This document shows, piece after piece, positions 58,809 through 64,000 of a DNA stretch of 64,000 nt. A program made the position numbers and the translations under genes. Below the pieces are notes generated by a model, which did not search any database, had not been told where the DNA came from, and saw nothing but the letters and a program-made list of their open reading frames with translations. Numbering within the stretch: position 1 is the first letter of the stretch; each line of letters starts with the position of its first letter. The stretch comes from Nocardiopsis potens DSM 45234 (lineage in GTDB: Bacteria > Actinomycetota > Actinomycetes > Streptosporangiales > Streptosporangiaceae), in assembly GCF_000341105.1 (NCBI RefSeq), contig NZ_ANBB01000027.1, positions 1-64,000 of the forward strand, given 5' to 3'.

Positions 58809-59858
58809 GTGAAGAGAGGGCGCCGGGGCGCGCCGGGCCGGCGCGCCGCCGCGTCCTGGCTCGTGGACGCCGCCGTTTCGGCGGCGGCCGTGCTGGTCTT
58901 CTGGGTCCCCCCGGTCCTCGCCCTCGACGGGGGAGGGCAGCGGCTGCTCGGCGCCACGGCGGCCGGCTGGGCGGTCTCGGCCACCACCGACCCCATGATC
59001 GGGGCGGCCTGGTGCCTGTACCCCCTGGCGCTGCAGCACCGGTCCCGGAAGCGCGCCGCCGGACCCGTCGCCGTCGGGGTCCTGGTGGCGGCCGCCCTCG
59101 TGCTGGGGATCAGCGTGCCGGAGGGCGACCCGGTGCAGCGGGCCGTCTTCGGGCTCGGCGCGATCGGCGCCGCCTGGCTCCTCGCGCGCAGTGAGGCGGA
59201 GCGGGCCGCCGCCGTCCGGCGGGCGGAGCGCGGGCGGGTCGAGGCCGAGCAGGCGCGGAGGGAGGCCGCCATGGCCCGCGAGGTGCACGACATCGTGGGG
59301 CACGCGCTGAGCACCATCAGCGCCGAGGCGGGCGTCGCGCGCGCCGTCTCGCACTCGGACAAGGGGGAGATGCTCGAAGCCCTGGAGGACATCGAGCACC
59401 GCTCGCGCGCCGCGCTGGAGGAGGTGCAGGCCCTGGTCCGGTCCCTGCGCAGGCGCGACCGCACCGCACTCGGCGGCGGGCGCGGCGCCGCCGCGCTCCG
59501 CGAACTGGTCGCGGCGGCGAAGGTGAGCGGGGTGGACGTGGACGCCCGCATCGACCTGCCGGAATGCAGGGACGAGACCGTTCTCGCGGCCACCCGGGTG
59601 GCCCAGGAGGCGCTGAGCAACATGGTCCGGCACGCGGCGGCCGAGCGGTGCGAACTCATGGTGGCGCCGGTCGGGGAGCGGCTCGTCGTCCGGGTCGACG
59701 ACGACGGCAGGGGAATCCCGCCCGGCGGGCGCGCCGGGTCGGGGATCGCCGGGATGCGCGAACGCGCCGAGTCGGTCGGCGGCCGCCTGACGGTCTCCGA
59801 CCGCCCGGGAGGAGGGACGCGCGTCCTGGCCGAGCTGCCGCTGCCGGCACAGGACTGA
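58809..59858 (+). CDS. Sensor histidine kinase (HisKA_3)
   Basis: A 349-residue kinase. Four or so hydrophobic segments in the first 135 residues, no large extracellular loop (intramembrane-sensing type). The dimerisation/phosphoacceptor helix AREVHDIVGHALSTISAEAG has the His; the HATPase has ATRVAQEALSNMVRHA (N box) and DDDGRGIPPGGRAGSGIAGMRERA (G boxes). Pairs with the divergent response regulator. GTG start. Confidence 0.9.
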   Translation: MKRGRRGAPGRRAAASWLVDAAVSAAAVLVFWVPPVLALDGGGQRLLGATAAGWAVSATTDPMIGAAWCLYPLALQHRSRKRAAGPVAVGVLVAAALVLGISVPEGDPVQRAVFGLGAIGAAWLLARSEAERAAAVRRAERGRVEAEQARREAAMAREVHDIVGHALSTISAEAGVARAVSHSDKGEMLEALEDIEHRSRAALEEVQALVRSLRRRDRTALGGGRGAAALRELVAAAKVSGVDVDARIDLPECRDETVLAATRVAQEALSNMVRHAAAERCELMVAPVGERLVVRVDDDGRGIPPGGRAGSGIAGMRERAESVGGRLTVSDRPGGGTRVLAELPLPAQD

Positions 59859-59916
59859 GCCCTGCGCGCCGTGCCTCCCGGGCCGCCGGGGCCGGCCGGT
59901 ATCGCCCGGCGCGGGG

Positions 59917-60489
59917 CTAGCGGTCCGGCGTCCGGGCGGTGAGCAGGTCGGCGACCAGGCCGCGGGCGTATCCGGCGTCGAGGCCGCCGGGGCGGAAGAG
60001 GATGCGGTACATCAGGGGCGCGACGACCCGGTCCAGGACGGTCTCGACGCCGGGCGCGTCCTCCCCCCGGTCGGCGGCGCGGGCGAGGACGGTCTCGACC
60101 TGCTCGGCCGCATAGGACGAGCACAGGACGGGGTTGCCGCCCTCCGGGTCGCCGAGCAGGGCGTCGCGGACGTAGGTCCGGCCGGGAGCGGAGCCCATCT
60201 CCTCCAGGAACCGCTCCGCCCAGACCGCCAGGTCCTCGGCCAGGCCGCCCAGGTCCTCCGGGGGCGCTTCGGGGCGCAGCCGCTCCACCGCCACGTCGGA
60301 GAGCAGCCCCTGCAGGTCGCCCCAGCGGCGGTAGACCGTCGACGGGGTGACCCCGGCGCGCGCCGCGATGAGCGGCACGGTGAGGGCGTCGCGGCCCGAC
60401 TCCGCCACCAGATCGCGCACGGCGGCGTGAACCGACTGCTGGATCCGGGCGCTGCGCCCGCCTGGGCGTACGGTCGGTCTGCTGGGCAT
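59917..60489 (-). CDS. TetR-family transcriptional regulator
   Basis: A 190-residue repressor. The HTH is DALTVPLIAARAGVTPSTVYRRWGDLQGLLSDVA; the C-terminal domain resembles TetR_C (RTYVRDALLGDPEGGNPV). An 18-bp motif upstream (60499-60516) recurs in the divergent amidase/MBL region 1.85 kb away, suggesting that the regulator controls both. Confidence 0.88.
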   Translation of the reverse strand: MPSRPTVRPGGRSARIQQSVHAAVRDLVAESGRDALTVPLIAARAGVTPSTVYRRWGDLQGLLSDVAVERLRPEAPPEDLGGLAEDLAVWAERFLEEMGSAPGRTYVRDALLGDPEGGNPVLCSSYAAEQVETVLARAADRGEDAPGVETVLDRVVAPLMYRILFRPGGLDAGYARGLVADLLTARTPDR

Positions 60490-60498
60490 GGCGACACT

Positions 60499-60516
60499 CT
60501 AAGGCAAAGAATTCGC
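60499..60516. promoter_or_regulatory. Candidate TetR site 1
   Basis: CTAAGGCAAAGAATTCGC, 10 bp before the TetR ATG. It matches the reverse complement of 62358-62375 at 14 of 18 positions. Confidence 0.5.
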
Positions 60517-60755
60517 ACGAGGGCCGGGGAGGACGGGGCCGATCCCCGGCCGGGCGGCCGCGTCCCGTGCGGAGCGTGCGCGACGAGGGCCCGCCGGCGC
60601 CGCAGACGGCCCCTCGCGCCGCGTTCCCGCAGGCGGCAGCCGGTGCCGGCGGGCCGACCGGGGCCCGCGCCCTTCCTGCCGGAGGCGCGGGCCCGGCCGT
60701 GCCGGGCAGGTCCCCGTCCCGGCCGAACCCGGGGCGAACGGGCCCGGGGAGGGGA

Positions 60756-62144
60756 TCAGCGCACCGGTGCGATCCCCGGACCGGGTTCGGCCAGCTCGTA
60801 GGCGTGCCCGATGCGGAGCAGCACCGCCTCGGCGAAGGGGCGGCCGAGCAGCTGCATCCCGATCGGCATCCCCGCCCCGTCCCGGCCGACCGGTACGGAC
60901 AGCGCGGGCACACCGGTGACGTTCGCGGGGGCCGACAGCCGCACGTAGGCGTCGGAGACGCTCTCCACCGAGCCGTCGGGCCAGGTGAGCCCTTCCTCCC
61001 CGGTGCGCACCGCGGTCACCGGGGTGGCCGGCGCGGCGATCGCGTCGACCCCCTCCAGCAGCCGCGCCCACTCCCGCCGCATCAGCGTCCGGGCCCGCTG
61101 GGCCCGCAGGTGGTCCCCCGCGCTCAGCCGCGCCCCGGCCTCGAGGAGGAGGCGGACGTCCTCCCCGTACAGCTCGGGCGCCGTGCGCAGCGTCGGCTCG
61201 TGGTAGGCGGCGGCCTCCGGGGCCACCAGGCCGTGCAGGACCGCCTGGGCGTAGCGGGCCAGCGGGATCTCGACCTCGACGGTGCGGGCGCCGAGCTCCT
61301 CCAGCCGGGCGACGGCCCGCCGGACCGCGGCCTCCACCTCCGGGTCCACCCGGTCGAAGTAGTGGTTGCGCGGCACGCCGACGCGCAGCCCGGTCAGGTC
61401 CGGGTCGGGCCCCGGGAGGAGGTCCGCGGCGGGGGCGGGCACCGACGCCGGGTCGCGCGAGTCGTGTCCGGCGAGGACGGACAGCGCCAGGGCCGCGTCC
61501 CGCGCGGTGCGGGTGATCGGGCCGACGTGGTCCAGCGACCAGGACAGCGGGGTCACGCCGTGCCGGGAGACCAGGCCGTAGGTCGGCTTGAGGCCGACGG
61601 CCCCGTTCAGCGCGGACGGTACCCGGATCGACCCGCCGGTGTCGGTGCCCAGGGCGAAGGTCGCGCTTCCCGCCGCCACGGCGACGGCCGATCCGCCGCT
61701 GGAGCCGCCGGCGATCCGGCCGCGGTCCCAGGCGTTGCGGGTCTGCGGGGTGATGAGCCCGTAGGCGAACTCGTGGGTGCGGGTCTTCCCGATCGGGACG
61801 GCGCCCGCCGCCAGCAGCCGCCCGGTGACCTCGGCGTCGGAGCGCGCGCGGTGACCCTCCCGGACCCGCGAGCCCGCCCCGGTGGGCCTGCCCGCGACGT
61901 CGATCAGGTCCTTCAGTCCGACGGGGACGCCGAGCAGCGGGCGGAACCGCCCGGCCGCGGCCTCGCGCTCGGCCCGCCGCGCCCCGGCGCGCGCGGATTC
62001 GGCGTCGACCGAGGCGTAGGCGCCCAGGCGCGGCTCGACCTCCTCCAGCCGCTCCAGGACCGAGTCGACCAGTTCGACGGGGGAGAGCCGCCGTTCCCGC
62101 ACCGCCTTAGCGGCGTCGGCGAGGGAGAGCTCATAGGGCCGCAT
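60756..62144 (-). CDS. Amidase (amidase signature family, AtzE/GatA-like)
   Basis: A 462-residue Ser-Ser-Lys hydrolase. GLKDLIDVAGRPT holds the catalytic Lys, GGSSGGSAVAVAAG the cis-Ser and TDTGGSIRVPSALNG the nucleophile Ser. GAGGAGG before ATG 62144. Its start overlaps a small AtzG-like gene by 14 bases, so the partner is made with it, as in AtzE-AtzG biuret/amide hydrolase complexes. Substrate not known; no atz cluster surrounds it. Confidence 0.9.
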   Translation of the reverse strand: MRPYELSLADAAKAVRERRLSPVELVDSVLERLEEVEPRLGAYASVDAESARAGARRAEREAAAGRFRPLLGVPVGLKDLIDVAGRPTGAGSRVREGHRARSDAEVTGRLLAAGAVPIGKTRTHEFAYGLITPQTRNAWDRGRIAGGSSGGSAVAVAAGSATFALGTDTGGSIRVPSALNGAVGLKPTYGLVSRHGVTPLSWSLDHVGPITRTARDAALALSVLAGHDSRDPASVPAPAADLLPGPDPDLTGLRVGVPRNHYFDRVDPEVEAAVRRAVARLEELGARTVEVEIPLARYAQAVLHGLVAPEAAAYHEPTLRTAPELYGEDVRLLLEAGARLSAGDHLRAQRARTLMRREWARLLEGVDAIAAPATPVTAVRTGEEGLTWPDGSVESVSDAYVRLSAPANVTGVPALSVPVGRDGAGMPIGMQLLGRPFAEAVLLRIGHAYELAEPGPGIAPVR

Positions 62145-62307
62145 CGGTGCGGGCCTCCTCTGCGCGGTAGGCGGCGGTGGGCGGTGTGTCGGCGAGGTCG
62201 AGCTCGCGCAGGAGGGCGACGACGGAGCGGAGGTGCTCGGCGGCGGCGGCCACCCGGGCGTCCCGGTCGGCCTCCGGCGGTACGGGGCCATCCGGTGCAT
62301 CCGGCAT
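62131..62307 (-). CDS. 58-residue AtzG-like (DUF4089-type) amidase partner
   Basis: Start ATG 62307, stop TGA 62131, overlapping the amidase start. The product has RDARVAAAAEHLRSVVALLR and ELDLADTPPTAAYRAEEART, the helix-then-Pro pattern of AtzG/GatC-like small subunits that support amidase signature enzymes. Too short for most ORF calling. No clear Shine-Dalgarno sequence: GAAGGGAAGAC lies upstream (on the minus strand) at about 62310-62325. Confidence 0.75.
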   Translation of the reverse strand: MPDAPDGPVPPEADRDARVAAAAEHLRSVVALLRELDLADTPPTAAYRAEEARTDAAL

Positions 62308-62357
62308 GCGGGGGTCTTCCCTTCCGGTCGGTGAAGAACGGGGCGGTGCCCGTAAAA

Positions 62358-62375
62358 GCTAAATATTTGCGTTAG
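62358..62375. promoter_or_regulatory. Candidate TetR site 2, in the amidase/MBL divergent region
   Basis: GCTAAATATTTGCGTTAG, the reverse complement of which matches the motif before the TetR gene. CTAA-N9-TTAG (62359-62375) is itself a dyad. The rest of the divergent region is AT-rich and is probably the promoter for both sides. Confidence 0.5.
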
Positions 62376-62440
62376 TGGAGTGTAGGGACCTAGGGTCACC
62401 GGAGGCAACCCGCCGCGGCCCACCAGGAGGAGGTCTCCCC

Positions 62441-63343
62441 ATGCGACATGGCCGGACTGAGAGCACGCCGTTCTGGGATGTGGGAGGGGTGCGGGTGCAC
62501 CGCATCGACGAGACCCCGCTCCCGCCGCCGACCGGCCCCTGGCTGCTCCCCGGCGCCACCCCCGATCTGGTCGCGGAGGAGGAGTGGCTGCACCCCGCCT
62601 ACGCCGGCGGCGACGGCCTGCTCCGCCTGGACAGCCACGGCTTCGCGCTGGTCGCGGGCGGCAGGCGGATCCTCGTCGACACCGGGATCGGCAACGGGAA
62701 GACCCGGGCGAATCCGGCCTGGAACGGCCTGCGCACCGGCTACCTGGAGCGGCTCATCGCCGCCGGGTTCCCGCCGGACTCCGTCGACCTGGTGGTCCTC
62801 ACCCACCTGCACACCGACCACGTCGGCTGGAACACCCGCGAGCGGTCCGGCGCATGGGAGCCGACCTTCCCCAACGCCCGCTACGTCGTCTCCCGGGCCG
62901 AGCGGGACTTCTGGCGGGGGTATGAGATGGACGCGGCGCGGCGGCAGATGTTCCGCGACTCCGTGGACCCCGTCGAGGAGGCGGGGCTGCTCGACCCGGT
63001 CGACGTCCCGGCGGAGGGGGCCGAGGCCGCCCCGGGCGTGCGCCTGCTGCCCACCCCCGGGCACACGCCGGGCCACGTCGCCGTCCGGGTGGACGGAGGC
63101 GGCGGGACGGCGCTGATCACCGGCGACTGCGTCCACCACCCGGTCCAGCTGGCCCGGCCGGATCTCACCAGCTGCGTCGACACCGACCCGGAGCAGGCCC
63201 GGGCGGTGCGCGGCGCACTGCTCGACTCGCTCGCCGGCACCGGGACCCTCCTCCTCGGCACGCACTTCCCGCCGCCCACCGCGGGCCGCGTGGTCCGGCA
63301 CGGCGGCGGCTACCGGCTGGAGCCGGTCCCGCCGCGCCGGTGA
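62441..63343 (+). CDS. MBL-fold metallo-hydrolase
   Basis: A 300-residue metallo-beta-lactamase-fold hydrolase. THLHTDHVGW is the HxHxDH motif, TPGHTPGHVAV and ITGDCVHHP supply the other metal ligands, and LLLGTHFPPP the last His. Related to lactonases of the MBL family. AGGAGGAGG before ATG 62441. Divergent from the AtzG-amidase pair and probably controlled by the same TetR protein. Confidence 0.88.
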   Translation: MRHGRTESTPFWDVGGVRVHRIDETPLPPPTGPWLLPGATPDLVAEEEWLHPAYAGGDGLLRLDSHGFALVAGGRRILVDTGIGNGKTRANPAWNGLRTGYLERLIAAGFPPDSVDLVVLTHLHTDHVGWNTRERSGAWEPTFPNARYVVSRAERDFWRGYEMDAARRQMFRDSVDPVEEAGLLDPVDVPAEGAEAAPGVRLLPTPGHTPGHVAVRVDGGGGTALITGDCVHHPVQLARPDLTSCVDTDPEQARAVRGALLDSLAGTGTLLLGTHFPPPTAGRVVRHGGGYRLEPVPPRR

Positions 63344-63506
63344 GCGGACCGGGATGAGCCCCGGGCGGCGGCGGGGCCGGGAAGTCCCTTCCCGCAGGCT
63401 CCGCTCGGCGGTTCCGGGCCGAGCCCGCGTCCGGCGGGGCCGCCCCTCCCCGGACGGGCCGCCCTGCGGCCGCCGCGACCCGGCGGCCGGACCGGGCCTT
63501 CCGGGG

Positions 63507-64000
63507 TCAGTCCCGCGGGCCGTCGGCGGGGACGGCGCGTTCCGGGGGCAGCCAGCCCATGACGCCGTCGGTGGCGCGGGCGAGCACCGCCGGGGGCAGG
63601 CGGCGCATCAGCCCGTTGCGCAGCGACTGCCGCCACCCGCCGCCCAGGTGCGAACCGAACCGGCCGGCCTGCACGGAGGCGCGGGCCAGCGCCCGGCACC
63701 GGGGCCTGCGGGCGGCGTCGAAGGCGGACAGCGCGGCGGACAGGCCGCCGCCGGCCGCGACCGGGGCCCCGACCAGCAGGCCGGTGCAGAGCCCGTCCTC
63801 CAGCGCGGTCGCCGCGCCCTGCCCCATCGTGGGCAGGGTGGCGTGCGCGGCGTCGCCCACCATGACCACCCGGCCCCGGGCGTAGCGCGGCAGGCCGCCG
63901 GGCAGGTGGTGCACGTCGTGGCGGAGCAGGGCGGAGGGCGGCGTGGCGGCGACGATCCGCTCCACCAGCGGGTCCCAGCCGGCGAACCTGCCGGAGGCGG
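63507..64000 (-). CDS. FAD-dependent monooxygenase, C-terminal part, cut by window edge
   Basis: The frame is open to the end of the window (64000), where it continues leftward in codons for FAGWDPLVERI, so only the C-terminal ~164 residues are seen. GRVVMVGDAAHATLPTMGQGAATALEDG is the second FAD-binding motif (GDAAH, GQG) of aromatic-ring hydroxylase-type monooxygenases. Substrate cannot be inferred. Its start lies to the right of this window. Confidence 0.85.
   Translation of the reverse strand, partial: ASGRFAGWDPLVERIVAATPPSALLRHDVHHLPGGLPRYARGRVVMVGDAAHATLPTMGQGAATALEDGLCTGLLVGAPVAAGGGLSAALSAFDAARRPRCRALARASVQAGRFGSHLGGGWRQSLRNGLMRRLPPAVLARATDGVMGWLPPERAVPADGPRD

Noticed and set aside
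1-64000. CRISPR arrays, rRNA, tRNA, insertion sequences
   Set aside because: No regularly spaced identical repeats, no transposase frames and no RNA gene signature were seen by eye; a dedicated scan could not be run.

Overview
The window is about 64 kb of very GC-rich DNA. It has dense GTG/ATG starts with purine-rich Shine-Dalgarno sites and almost saturated third-position GC. Gene families such as MpaB/DUF2236 oxygenase, DUF3099, DUF1918, DUF574 methyltransferase, DUF1326, DUF6745, DUF6882 and ARPP-2 point to a filamentous actinomycete. A Nocardiopsis-like genus is my best guess, not a proof. I found no rRNA or tRNA, no CRISPR array and no transposase. About 60 protein genes are supported, mostly single genes or two- to four-gene operons with perfect GC-rich hairpins between convergent genes.

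Layout. 1-0.93 kb: gene-free dispersed repeat (copy A). 0.9-14.5 kb: mixed metabolism (secreted protein, hydrolase, MpaB-type oxygenase with a coupled DUF3099 protein, GH25 lysozyme, aminotransferase, acetyltransferase, aminopeptidase P, acyltransferase, DHFR-like reductase, dehydratase with divergent LysR regulator, TRIC-type channel, DIP1984 protein). 14.5-15.5 kb: gene-poor gap. 15.5-21.4 kb: ABC exporter, Dps, DUF1918, NTF2-like protein, phosphatase, luciferase-like oxidoreductase. 21.5-22.95 kb: second, larger copy of the repeat element (copy B). 23-24.8 kb: GlxA-type regulator and a DUF1326 protein with two CsoR-like sites.

25.1-27.5 kb: a compact candidate RiPP cluster on the minus strand. 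It has a 27-residue precursor ending in Pro-Tyr-Val-Tyr-Tyr that was too short for routine ORF calling, a cytochrome P450 and a sulfotransferase. It closely resembles cittilin biosynthesis (27-residue precursor, Tyr-Ile-Tyr-Tyr core, P450), but a sulfotransferase takes the place of the methyltransferase. I rate this the most interesting system here.

27.6-43.1 kb: beta-propeller protein, two alpha/beta hydrolases, thioesterase, DUF6745 protein, CYTH-CHAD protein, an NB-ARC/LuxR regulator, a DUF574 methyltransferase, and a LysR-YeiH pair. 43.1-47.4 kb: an accessory-looking module. An NrtR-like NUDIX regulator faces an operon with a four-helix membrane protein, a nucleosidase and a membrane-anchored protein. 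The membrane protein C-terminus and the nucleosidase N-terminus share a 24-residue Asn/Gly motif, which recalls amyloid-type signalling pairs in conflict systems.

47.4-64 kb: DUF6882 protein, a 62-nt palindrome, an ARPP-2/vWA (Ro60-like) pair, MarR with a divergent maleylpyruvate isomerase-like gene, a BCCT transporter, a two-component/ABC-transporter set, and a TetR-linked set in which a 58-residue AtzG-like protein overlaps an amidase, opposite a metallo-beta-lactamase-fold hydrolase. A FAD monooxygenase runs off the right edge.
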